From NCBI RefSeq assembly GCF_002127325.2, contig NC_035435.2:128007893-128071892 (forward strand): a stretch of 64,000 nt of DNA, written 5' to 3'. The position numbers and the translations under genes are program-made. The first letter of the stretch is position 1, and every line of letters starts with the position of its first letter. This stretch comes from Helianthus annuus. Taxonomy: Eukaryota > Streptophyta > Magnoliopsida > Asterales > Asteraceae. The notes under the pieces are model-generated. The model was not told where the DNA came from and did no database searches. It was given only the letters and a program-made list of their open reading frames with translations. Shown in pieces: positions 12,071 through 23,051 of this stretch.

Positions 12071-12716
12071 TGTAACACCTCGAATTTTTGTGTCCAATAA
12101 TGTGTTAACACGTGTCATTTGTTTACACGTGGCATTGATATTAAATAAAGGACTAATTTTGACAAACCTTGAAGGTATATAAATTCGAGGGTTATAAATG
12201 TCAACAAGGGTAAATATACTGTATAGTAACCCTAAATAATGCTTGAACCTTCAAACGAATAAATCATAGATCGTACAGAAGCGAAACGCGAAAGAAAGTG
12301 AGAGATTACAAGCTACAGGGGTTAACCGTGTCAACATGTTTAATTATACCTCTGAGTGACCCTTTAACGTTCCCAAGGCTTTGTAACGGTATTGTACACT
12401 CACTAAAATATAATATATAAATTTCGCGAAGTTTCGTTATGAAACGAGAAAGTTACGATCGAATTCGTAGGAGAAGGGTTAAAAGCGTCAATAATGAAAG
12501 TTAAGGATTTCTGAATAATTAATAAACTAACCGGGGACTTAACAACGCGGGTAAATAACACGAGGTCCTTAGTTGTAATTAACCGAGGGCCAAACCGCAA
12601 AGTTACCCCTTCAAACCCGAAAGGTCAGGTAAATTATTACGAAAGATTTCGTTATTAATTACCGGATTCTGATAATCATTACAAAAGATTTTAAAAATCT
12701 GAAAAACAGGCCTCTC
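12071..12716 (+). repeat. Left LTR of element C, first part (before insertion E)
   Basis: It begins TGTAACACCTCG directly after the polypurine tract of the upstream fragment and matches 38916-39561. It stops after CCTCTC at 12716, where E is inserted. The LTR resumes at 18942 with no base lost. Confidence 0.93.
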
Positions 12717-12721
12717 CATTT

Positions 12722-14391
12722 TGATGTCTGTCGTTAGTGACATGCAAAAACCGAAATAAACTAGTAGCTAGAGTAAGTCGGATATCGAACCAGAGGAGGA
12801 TTGTGGAAAGTGTCGTAATGAAAAGTTTTAATTAACTACTACAGAATTGGAAAATCAGTTTGTTTAATTGTGAGAATTATCTAAATTAACGAATAAAAAG
12901 TGTGATGTAAATCAATAAGAGAAAAGATGGTTCCTCCAGATTTCAGGTTTTGCAGTTAACTTCAACTATGTGTTTAATCGTAACCTACATAGACATAGGT
13001 ATTAAACTCGATTAATTAATTGTGATAACCAACGACTAAGTACTCCGGTCAATACATAACGGGAGGTTATCGAATGATTATCAATTACAATTTACAAACC
13101 CTAACCCCATGTCAAATATATCCCAATTACTAGAACTCTCGGGAACTGAATGCTTAGAAATTAAGGTTTAAATAAATGTAACTGTTTACAACCAATAAAC
13201 CAAATCAAATCAAGGTGAAAAGCATCGAATGCTTAGATCACCAAGTTATACGATTGTCACAAACACACAAAATTATCTAACTTACAAAAACCCTCCATCC
13301 GGAGGAAACCACTAGGAAACTAGCCGCTCATCTTGCTGGGTTGATCTTCACACACTCGAACCATGCGGCTGCCTCCTCTTCCCCTGTTGTCTGCCGTCGA
13401 GATGATGTTTTATGTTGATTTTTCCCTCCTTCACGTGAATGTGGCCCAATGTCAATAATCCACAAGTCTCCTCTCAATCTTCACATCCGCGGCCCAATGT
13501 CTTCACAAATATATCGGCCCACTATGATGATGATATCGGCCCATGTGAGAATGATGATGTCGATGAAACCAAAATCCCCCTTGGCAGCTGCCTTTTAATG
13601 AAAGATGTGATTGTGTTGTTGATTTTTCCTCTTGTGCCTCTCTATGTTTGCCAAGATCACGTGATGTTGCCTGCTCTCCAATAAGTAATGCATGATGATT
13701 ATGTTGAATTGATGAATTGATGTGATGATCATTAATTAATTAATGTTCCCCATAATACATCCCATCTGCCGTCAATAATTGTTCAAGAGCCCACAAGTAT
13801 GCCAAAAGTCCACGTGACTCCTTTTGATGATGTGATGATACCTTTGTGATGTAATCAAATCCAATGTTGGCTACCAATCTCTCAATATTCACGTGGATTT
13901 GATTGACAATTATAATATTCCCTCCTCAAAAATCATGAGTCTCAAAACAATTCTCTAATGTCTTCAACCGTAGTTTATGCATGATGACCGTAAACTACGG
14001 TTTGTATCTTCTGTCCACTTGATGCTTTTCCAGCCGTAAGTTACGTTTCTTATTCCGTAAGCCACATCTAAAACATGCCGACTTCTTGTTTACTTTATTT
14101 CAACTTTCAGCAAATAACAAACAGTCCCCCTGACCTTCATCTCATCCCATGTTTCGCACATTTGAGTTATCCCTGACCTGAACAATTCCCGTTTAGCATG
14201 ATATCTCTCTAATAATCATTCGTGCTTGTCTCGTTTCATCACTAAACTCTCTAACTTAGCCGTATTACGCGTTTTACCTGTAAAAGCCACAAACTTGCGT
14301 AGTTATCACATTCGCAATATATAACCGCATAAAACGCACTAAAAACACAATATTTAAACACTTTAACACCCGGGTTTCATAGTCTCCATCA
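12722..14391 (-). repeat. 3' LTR of element E
   Basis: On the minus strand it begins TGATGGAGAC and ends GACATCA. It is 1670 bp, with offset 4550 to the other copy and no difference found by eye. An 81-codon ORF in it (13439-13684) occurs in both LTRs and is not treated as a gene. Confidence 0.93.
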
Positions 14392-16130
14392 CATCCCCAC
14401 ACTTAACATTGATTGTCCTCAAGCAACAGTTACAAGCGTTACTCACCTTATTAACAAATCACCATTAAATCCCTTACCGAATTAACAATTCAAGATACCA
14501 AGTCATACCCGTCCCATAGACTGACACAATCGAGATTGACAATCTGACAAATAAATTATACGCATTTAAAACAACTTAAGACTTGCCTAACTAAAACTAA
14601 CATGCTTATGATACTACACACATGCCACACGCCCCTCACAATAATCACTCCTCTCGGTTCAATCAAGACTAGCGTGTAATGTGCTAGTATATATTTCACT
14701 CAAAACCAAATATGTTACCTTGCAGTCATAAGCTTGTATAGCAATCACACCTCCACTGTATCAAGTAACGTAGCACATATCAAAAGGACTTTTTGGGTTT
14801 TGGATTAAGGGTAAAGGTGAGGAAGTATTTTTGGCTTTTTATATTTATATGGCGAACACAAAAGAACATACCAAACCATGACAACTTTATTCACAATAAC
14901 TACTAACACTTTGGGTTAATTTTCGACCCATTTATTAAACACGAATATAACAATGATTTTTTTTTCTTTTTCTTTTTCTTTCTTTCTTTTTTTTTTCTTT
15001 TTTTTTCTCTTTTCATATATCTTTTTTTTAACTTTTTTTTTTCAACAAATATCTAACACACAATTGTCATTCATGGTTAGTAATTCAGACAGGTCAAACG
15101 AGATGTAACAAACAAAGGGTGAAAAGCTCAACATGGTTCACTAAGGTAGGATGGATAAACAATCAACAAATAACACAATGGAAGGGATCCTAATGCCTTT
15201 ATCATTTATGTGCATACGCTAAAACACAGTCTCGGCACGTATCAAACCACACAAGTTCTAACACAAAGCAACATATGGCCTACTCTCAACAATTGAACAA
15301 TTATTTCAATTGAAACTAACAATCTAGTAGGCTCAAACATCTCACCGAATAAAAGGAATATGGGTTACCGACACATAGCATGTGTAATTCCTAAAGCATG
15401 TTACCCCTAGTTAGGCATCTCTTCTCAACTATTTTCTAAACTTGTCAGAAATACTCTCATGAAACTTAAAGGGACAACCATGACTAGGGATCTAAGTTAG
15501 TTTAATATCAGCAAGGAACCCATTAGCAATTGAAAATGTCGGTTTTCATGCAGTTCAAGCATACTTGAGAAATAAAAATTTTTAAATTTTTTCAATTTTT
15601 AGCAAATTCTCAACCCTTCAAGCATTTAAGATCATCAATCCTACCAACCCTCTCTCGAGTTACCGCATCCCCACACTTGGGATACATTGTCCCCAATGTA
15701 TGGTGCAATTTATAGTCATAACCCGAGAGACACCACCCACAGACCATGAACGACTAATACCTAGACGACTCAACACAAAGAAACCACTCCCAACACAAAA
15801 ATTCACACCACCAAGTACACAAAAACAAATAAAACACAGGATAGATAAACACATGCACCTGATCAGAAAACAAGTGAGTGTTCGTGGCGGTGTAACTCCT
15901 GTGATCTAACCAGAACATACGCCCCTCATAGATTCTTTGAGATCTCATCGGGGATGTTGCCAAACATCCCCACACTTGATTCATTGCATCCGTGAAGATA
16001 GAATCGTATAAACCTATCAAAACACAACACACCAAACGAAACCAAAACAAAGTACAAACTCTACATCCTCGGGCTGCCTCCCGAGAGCGCTAAGTTTAAA
16101 GGTCTTCAGCCAGACCGTACCTGATTTCCG
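14392..16130 (-). other. Non-coding 3' part of the internal region of E
   Basis: No credible gene. CATCCCCACACTT (minus strand AAGTGTGGGGATG), the polypurine tract beside the LTR at 14392-14404, is repeated at 15666-15678 and 15965-15977. A polypyrimidine tract of T with a few C occupies about 14957-15050. A GGGCTGCCTCCC block with a 6-bp stem (CTCGGG/CCCGAG, 16068-16085) matches a motif in element B. Confidence 0.65.
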
Positions 16131-17125
16131 CTACGGTGGTCTCAATGCACACTTACCCAGAACATTTCCAACGAATGCCCGGAAATTTACATGCCATCTC
16201 CATAGGTTTATCAGTATAATTGGCATGTTCAGACTACACCTGCTGGTTTTGCTAATCCACTTCACGAGATATACCTTGATGTCTTGTTGTTTCACCCTTC
16301 TCATCTTCTTCCTCGAACCCTCTTCCTCACACTTATTAATTTGAATGACTGATATGGGGAGAGGTTCGGTACACACATTCGTCTCATCAGACTGCTCTGC
16401 CTCCTCATCCTCACACACCATCTGATCCACCAGTGACTCTTCATCAGATAAATGATTCATTGGTGTGGTATTATCCTCCACAACCTCCTCCTCCATGTGA
16501 GAACAATCTCTAATATCATCAGATAATGGTGAGAGACGCTCTTCTATTTCTATCTTCAATTTTAACTTCTGACACTTGGAAACTAGACAGCTGATTCGAT
16601 CTTCATCGGAAAGGTTGGGTGCTGATAAATACTGCTCGAGTTTGGACAAACTCGCTTCCAACATAGCAAGCTTTTTCTCCTCCTCGGTCTGATAAGCATA
16701 TACACCCTCGGGCTTAGAATATTCCTCGGGATGATACTGTCGGTATCCCTGATACGGTGTTGAGATGTACGCATCCATCATTTTTTTATTCCAATACTCT
16801 GGATTTTCCAAATACACCGCGCACACATCCTCATCATAAGAAGTATGATAACGACCGCAACAGAAACATCTCCATCCGTCCTTGGCTCATAATAAGTATC
16901 CTCGTCCCGATCCCATCCATCAGAGTAATAACCATCCTCCACCGTTGTATCATAATCATAAAAATATGGTGGAGGGGAAGGATTATCATAACAAGGCATC
17001 GGTGGTTCTGCCAATTTCGCTCTTTCCCGTCTAAATCGGGCCTCGTGGCAACCGATACACGGGTGAAGTGGTTCCTTACACAAAATGCATCTAGAAGAGC
17101 CGCATAATATTGTAAGATCTTTCAT
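16131..17125 (-). pseudogene. Unrecognised Cys-rich, acidic protein of element E (two frames)
   Basis: This is the only coding-like stretch of E and it sits where gag would be, about 125 bp after the PBS. I do not recognise the family. From a Met at 17125 the first frame shows a zinc-ribbon-like CX2CX6CX2C (CILCKEPLHPCIGC) followed by a Tyr/Asp/Pro-rich tract. The second frame (from about 16890 leftward) shows CFCCGRYHTSYDEDVC, a YENPEYW-like region, a predicted helical stretch (EEEKKLAMLEASLSKLEQYL) and a long acidic tail. A one-base indel near 16884 explains the frame change best. No capsid core or CX2CX4HX4C knuckle is present. The function is unknown; nucleic-acid binding is only a guess from the Cys pattern. 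Confidence 0.5.
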
Positions 17126-17250
17126 CCTGCACAAACACAAAAACACAAGCACCACGCATAAATCTGAACAAAACAAAACAAAACAAAACTGACACTATTT
17201 TTGGATTTTTTTTTTTACTAAAACTTAACACAAAACACTTTGCGCACGCC

Positions 17251-17268
17251 TCCCCGGCTACGGCGCCA
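17251..17268 (-). other. Primer binding site of element E (tRNA-Asp type)
   Basis: On the minus strand TGGCGCCGTAGCCGGGGA starts three bases after the LTR and differs from the tRNA-Asp complement at one or two positions. It gives the orientation of E and ties it to the Athila/Tat group. Confidence 0.8.
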
Positions 17269-17271
17269 TTT

Positions 17272-18941
17272 TGATGTCTGTCGTTAGTGACATGCAAAAA
17301 CCGAAATAAACTAGTAGCTAGAGTAAGTCGGATATCGAACCAGAGGAGGATTGTGGAAAGTGTCGTAATGAAAAGTTTTAATTAACTACTACAGAATTGG
17401 AAAATCAGTTTGTTTAATTGTGAGAATTATCTAAATTAACGAATAAAAAGTGTGATGTAAATCAATAAGAGAAAAGATGGTTCCTCCAGATTTCAGGTTT
17501 TGCAGTTAACTTCAACTATGTGTTTAATCGTAACCTACATAGACATAGGTATTAAACTCGATTAATTAATTGTGATAACCAACGACTAAGTACTCCGGTC
17601 AATACATAACGGGAGGTTATCGAATGATTATCAATTACAATTTACAAACCCTAACCCCATGTCAAATATATCCCAATTACTAGAACTCTCGGGAACTGAA
17701 TGCTTAGAAATTAAGGTTTAAATAAATGTAACTGTTTACAACCAATAAACCAAATCAAATCAAGGTGAAAAGCATCGAATGCTTAGATCACCAAGTTATA
17801 CGATTGTCACAAACACACAAAATTATCTAACTTACAAAAACCCTCCATCCGGAGGAAACCACTAGGAAACTAGCCGCTCATCTTGCTGGGTTGATCTTCA
17901 CACACTCGAACCATGCGGCTGCCTCCTCTTCCCCTGTTGTCTGCCGTCGAGATGATGTTTTATGTTGATTTTTCCCTCCTTCACGTGAATGTGGCCCAAT
18001 GTCAATAATCCACAAGTCTCCTCTCAATCTTCACATCCGCGGCCCAATGTCTTCACAAATATATCGGCCCACTATGATGATGATATCGGCCCATGTGAGA
18101 ATGATGATGTCGATGAAACCAAAATCCCCCTTGGCAGCTGCCTTTTAATGAAAGATGTGATTGTGTTGTTGATTTTTCCTCTTGTGCCTCTCTATGTTTG
18201 CCAAGATCACGTGATGTTGCCTGCTCTCCAATAAGTAATGCATGATGATTATGTTGAATTGATGAATTGATGTGATGATCATTAATTAATTAATGTTCCC
18301 CATAATACATCCCATCTGCCGTCAATAATTGTTCAAGAGCCCACAAGTATGCCAAAAGTCCACGTGACTCCTTTTGATGATGTGATGATACCTTTGTGAT
18401 GTAATCAAATCCAATGTTGGCTACCAATCTCTCAATATTCACGTGGATTTGATTGACAATTATAATATTCCCTCCTCAAAAATCATGAGTCTCAAAACAA
18501 TTCTCTAATGTCTTCAACCGTAGTTTATGCATGATGACCGTAAACTACGGTTTGTATCTTCTGTCCACTTGATGCTTTTCCAGCCGTAAGTTACGTTTCT
18601 TATTCCGTAAGCCACATCTAAAACATGCCGACTTCTTGTTTACTTTATTTCAACTTTCAGCAAATAACAAACAGTCCCCCTGACCTTCATCTCATCCCAT
18701 GTTTCGCACATTTGAGTTATCCCTGACCTGAACAATTCCCGTTTAGCATGATATCTCTCTAATAATCATTCGTGCTTGTCTCGTTTCATCACTAAACTCT
18801 CTAACTTAGCCGTATTACGCGTTTTACCTGTAAAAGCCACAAACTTGCGTAGTTATCACATTCGCAATATATAACCGCATAAAACGCACTAAAAACACAA
18901 TATTTAAACACTTTAACACCCGGGTTTCATAGTCTCCATCA
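17272..18941 (-). repeat. 5' LTR of element E
   Basis: A 1670-bp copy of 12722-14391 with no difference seen by eye. Its outer end ...CTCCATCA is followed directly by GCGACCCGC, the continuation of the C LTR. Confidence 0.93.
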
Positions 18942-21674
18942 GCGACCCGCGTGATGTTTTGGCCTAAGTTGAGGCGGGCCGCGAGCCTCCTCTTTTACGC
19001 GCCTGATATTTGAAACTCAGGCGACCCGCATTAAAAGTGCATGGAACTCCCATGCGGGCCGCGTGGGACGCCCAGATGCAGAAAGTTGTAACTACATGCC
19101 TTTTGGAGCCTTTGAACGACCAATAACCAATAAATGAGGCATGGGCACCCTATGCTCGACCCATATCACTTAGGGGCACCTGCCATTCATCCAAGGGCAC
19201 TTGTAGACCCTTGTGTGATGATCTTGGACCTTGACATTGGCTATAAATAGCAAGGTTATGTCCATAAGTTCATCACAACTCAAAACACTTCTATCTGATC
19301 ATTCCAAGAGCTCTCTAGCATTCTCTCTAAGCAAGATATAACTTCTGTAAGTCGTTCATACCCATTTTGGTCTTACATTTCCATAGTTCTAGCTTATAAA
19401 CTCAACCGTCGTAACTAACGGTTGTCATAGCGATAAATCACAAATGGTCCAGCGAATTTTCGGATCAAAAGTAGTTCTGAGTTGGTATTTATGTGGGTAA
19501 TAAACCCCTAAAAGGGTTCCCTCTGATCACCACTCTAACTATGTCAAATATCGAGTCAAACGCGCACTTAAAAAGTCAACAGAAAGTCGTTTTGCCGTTT
19601 TGTACATAATCTGTAATGTATATGTTATGAAACCTGTTTTGATGATCATAAAACATGATATTAAGAATATAAACTTGTTTGCGCTCGTTTGAATCGACCG
19701 TTTGCTATATTGACCCGGTTCGGAGCCGAATGTCGCAAAAGTTTGACTTTTGCTTTGACTTCAGTTCTGACCCGTTTTAGTGAGGTATAGATATACCTTA
19801 GGACTCTCTTAGGACCAGGTTACATGATGGTATAAACCTCTGTGATCGGTTCATGAGATATCCGAGTCTTTTACACATTTCCGTTAATCGCCTAAAAGTT
19901 GACCGTAACGCCATTTTGAAAATAAAACGAGTATTTCGGACACGTGAACGGACCAGAACCTTGCTTATTAAATTATAAGCATGTCCTTAAAGTTTCGCGT
20001 CAATCCGAGGTCTAGAATGAGAGTTATGCTAAATGGCGCAATTAAAGTAAACTTTTGTAATAAACGGCGCGATTAGCATAACACCTATCTAAACCAAGAT
20101 TTCGTCACCAAAACTTTTACCCACTGTATTAAAATAATATTTTGGGAATTTTAAAGATTTTTAATAATTTTTACCTCGCTCATAACCTGCGGTTATGACT
20201 ACGGTTCGGTAAATACCGAATATGCCCTTTTCGGCCACAACTTAAGTTCTACAAGGTCTTTTGACCCGATTCCAGTTGCTACTGATTTTAAATAATAAAT
20301 AAAGTATTTTAGACTTTATAAACTGTTCGGGAAACTCAGATTTCCTGTAGAACTCGAAAAGCCCTTTAAAAGTCTTTAAAATGACCGAAAAGCCCCTACG
20401 GGGCATAATATTAACTTAAACTCGTTACGGGCATCACGGGAGGTATCCTACTGATACCACAACCTCTTTAAGGCATATTGACTTAGGAAATAAGCGTAAG
20501 ACTCCCATGGTAAACCGTTTCGCCGATTGCGCGCACGGTTCGACTTATGAAACTAGTTTTCATAATTTAGCCGATGCGGGTCAAATTATATTATTTGAAC
20601 CCCAAAATCCAGAGTGTGAACCATAAACCCATATAAAACAAGTCTCTCAACTTGTTGGGTCAGAATCACACTCCATTCTCGGTTTTCGCCTTTCACGCGA
20701 TTAAACCATATTTGTATTCCGGAACCAACCGGTCTAGGCTACGGCCAATATAAAGACCCGTTAGGATTCTAAGAGGTTAATTAAAACCTTCGTTCCAGAT
20801 TAGGAGCCCCGGTAAAAGCTATCGGCGATTTAATCGAACTAAGGATATATACTTGCAAAGGTAAATACTTTAACTTATTTTCCCTATACGGGCTTGGGTT
20901 ACGGTATGTTAATACCGCTTGATTGAGCATTATATTTTTCCATCGCTTAGGTGGTAACTTAATAATATGATCGGCTCATTTAAACAGTTTTGTTTCTTAA
21001 AAGCCTTTGGGGGGTTTAATGACCGTTGTCCCGGATATCCTTGGCATCATTTTACGAAATGGCCACGACCATCGACATCCCGGTGTAGGCGTACACCCGG
21101 TATATATTGTCGACATTAAATTAAAAGACGTAGCCGTTGGTTTTTATACTACGGTTTTACGCAATGTGGTGTGTCTATAAATCTTTAACCCGGCATGACC
21201 CGGGCTACTGAACGCATAAAAGAACATGTAAAACGTTCACAAGATTTTTAATAATTTTCCCAAGTTATAAAAGAGTTTGTGCCTTGTGCGTTCAAATCAA
21301 TTTTAATAAACATTTTCAAATGTGTCAGTTGAATGTATTTACCAGTGTAAACTGACGTATTTTCCCCAAAAAGATTAAGTGCAGGTACTATACGAAATGG
21401 GCTGGTATTAGCTTCCTAAGCATCACGAATAGTCTCGCAAACTCGATGTCGTATCTGAATGAACAATATTTTATTATTATTTTGATCCGCTGTGGATATA
21501 CTCGACTTCTGTAATACATTTGATATTACAACCAGAGGTTGAAGTATATATTTATCTTTAAGCTTCCGTTGTGCATTTATATAATTGTGTGGTTTGACTA
21601 TATTGTTGCCAACATCGTCACGGTAATCCCCCACCGGGCCCACTGGTGAGACACGTGGAAATCGGGGTGTGACA
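18942..21674 (+). repeat. Left LTR of element C, second part (after insertion E)
   Basis: It matches 39562-42301 and ends GGTGTGACA before the PBS. A GC-rich block of alternating GCGACCCGC and GCGGGCCGC arms opens it (18942 to about 19055). TATAAATA at 19242-19249 is the likely LTR promoter TATA box, with the transcription start about 30 bp downstream. Confidence 0.93.
19242..19249 (+). promoter_or_regulatory. TATA box in the left LTR of C
   Basis: TATAAATA in the context GGCTATAAATAGC; the counterpart in the right LTR is at 39861-39868. It is the best TATA match noticed in this LTR. Confidence 0.6.
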
Positions 21675-21677
21675 GGT

Positions 21678-21689
21678 TGGTATCAGAGC
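21678..21689 (+). other. Primer binding site of element C (initiator tRNA-Met)
   Basis: TGGTATCAGAGC lies three bases after the LTR end. It is the usual chromovirus primer site and shows that the LTR to its left acts as the 5' LTR. Confidence 0.9.
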
Positions 21690-21836
21690 CAACATTGAGT
21701 GAATTAAACACAGTAGGCATTGTGTTTAATCTCAGTGACACAATTGCACATACTTGAAAGGACAAATTCGAATTGTTATTCCAATTTTGTCTTTTTCTTT
21801 TATTATTGGTATTTAAAGTTTTATAAAGCAGGAAAC

Positions 21837-23051
21837 ATGCCACCTGTTATATTCCGAGGAAGAGGAAGGGGAAGAAGAGGCAGAGGAGATATCGTGACGC
21901 ATCACGACAACGAAGCTGGACCATCAGGTACAAGACATCCTTCAATGACAAGGAGCGAAGAACCACAACGACGAAGAGACCTTTACGAACCCGCGAGGCA
22001 TTCCACCTCGCACAGCTCGATGCCATCTTATCGGCACTCCTTTGGGCCAAATTCAGAGAATGATCCCAACAACCCACAACCTTCCTTCATACCTCTACAA
22101 CGTTCGGTATCGCACCGAAATTACGACGACCCTACTCCATACTTCATAGGTCAGTTTAATCCGGCTGACTACATACAGGAACCTTCAGGTTTTGTCCCAC
22201 TAGGGCCACAAGATCACTTCTCCGAGGACCATATGGATGAAGATACTGATCCAACTGAACCTGCTCGTGGTACGCCCACGCATCCGATAGAAGTCTCTGA
22301 TGGGTCATCCTTCCGTGGCACACCCTATCAGGGGCCAGACAGTTTCCAAGCGTTGTTTGACCGACATGAGTGGTACTACACGCCACCTCAACAGACATCA
22401 CAACAACCGCGACATCCACAGGATCCCTCTGAGGATTCACGCTTTGAGGCAGTTACGCCACCACCTCCGCCACCGGCGCAACCAGTAATGCCTGATCCGC
22501 CAAGGCGTAGGAGGACAAATGCTCGTATGTCCACACGAGGAGGAGGGGGTATCCACTTCAGCACCCCTCGACACTCTAGTAGTAGCCACTATCCGCCACT
22601 ACAAGAAGAAGGACCTTCAAGTCCTATACAGGAGGCGAACTCCGCACCAGCTGCACCAAATTCGCCACCATTTGGGTATGACCAACCCATACCTGCTTAC
22701 ACGGGTCCAACGGCTTACAACCCGTTCGAACCGTCACAAGCACAATATAACTACAATTATGAGCGCGACCCGTATGTGGTGTCGGCTAGATATAATGCGC
22801 GCTACCCCGACGGAGCTCATGGGAACATGGGACCACCGGACTACTCAGCTCATGGGTATCCAATACCTCCCAGACCCCCAGTTCCGCAACAAGCGCCACA
22901 ACCACGATTCTCTCCTCCTGAACAGGAAGAGATACTCCATCGACTAGATCGTGTGGAGAGAGAGTTCGAAGAAGAGAAAAAGAGCCACCGAGGATTTCTC
23001 AAGGGCTTGGCGAACCTACTAAAGGGCAAAAAGAAGAAACGTGACCACTAG
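21837..23051 (+). CDS. Extra ORF of element C upstream of gag (Arg/Gly- and Pro-rich protein)
   Basis: An uninterrupted 404-codon ORF between the PBS and gag, not found in D. The ATG at 21837 is preferred over an in-frame one at 21720 because the protein then opens with MPPVIFRGRGRGRRGRG, an RGG-like basic tract; the upstream extension is hydrophobic and reads leader sequence. The middle is Pro-, Ser- and Gln-rich and probably disordered (PPPPPP near residue 210). The C-terminal 45 residues look like a short charged coiled coil (EEILHRLDRVEREFEEEKK) ending in a basic KGKKKKRDH tail. It has no zinc knuckle, protease or capsid signature, so it is not gag. The function is unknown; RNA binding or particle assembly is a guess from the RGG and coiled-coil character. 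It stays open although the gag next to it has a stop. Confidence 0.75.
   Translation: MPPVIFRGRGRGRRGRGDIVTHHDNEAGPSGTRHPSMTRSEEPQRRRDLYEPARHSTSHSSMPSYRHSFGPNSENDPNNPQPSFIPLQRSVSHRNYDDPTPYFIGQFNPADYIQEPSGFVPLGPQDHFSEDHMDEDTDPTEPARGTPTHPIEVSDGSSFRGTPYQGPDSFQALFDRHEWYYTPPQQTSQQPRHPQDPSEDSRFEAVTPPPPPPAQPVMPDPPRRRRTNARMSTRGGGGIHFSTPRHSSSSHYPPLQEEGPSSPIQEANSAPAAPNSPPFGYDQPIPAYTGPTAYNPFEPSQAQYNYNYERDPYVVSARYNARYPDGAHGNMGPPDYSAHGYPIPPRPPVPQQAPQPRFSPPEQEEILHRLDRVEREFEEEKKSHRGFLKGLANLLKGKKKKRDH

Larger units (their letters stand above)
12722..18941 (-). mobile_element. Element E: non-autonomous Athila-related LTR element inserted in the left LTR of C
   Basis: Two 1670-bp LTRs (12722-14391 and 17272-18941) that appear identical by eye flank a 2.9-kb internal region. 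On the minus strand the PBS is next to the right LTR (17251-17268) and a polypurine tract next to the left. The internal region has one unusual ORF pair and no gag, protease or RT signature. The flanks join the C LTR exactly (compare 39561/39562) with no target duplication. Five additional bases, CATTT at 12717-12721, match the sequence between LTR and PBS. It is a very recent insertion or recombination product. Confidence 0.9.

Noticed and set aside
16778..16790. A AAA AAA slippery sequence followed at once by UGA at the end of the first ORF of E, with the second ORF in the -1 frame
   Set aside because: It fits the classical -1 frameshift rule, but the second frame already looks like real protein (CFCCGRYHTSYDEDVC) for about 100 bases upstream of the A run while the first frame there does not. 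A one-base indel near 16884 explains the data better.
22519..22947. 142-codon ORF overlapping the extra ORF of C
   Set aside because: Different frame of the same DNA, composition typical of a shadow of a Pro-rich gene, no domain.
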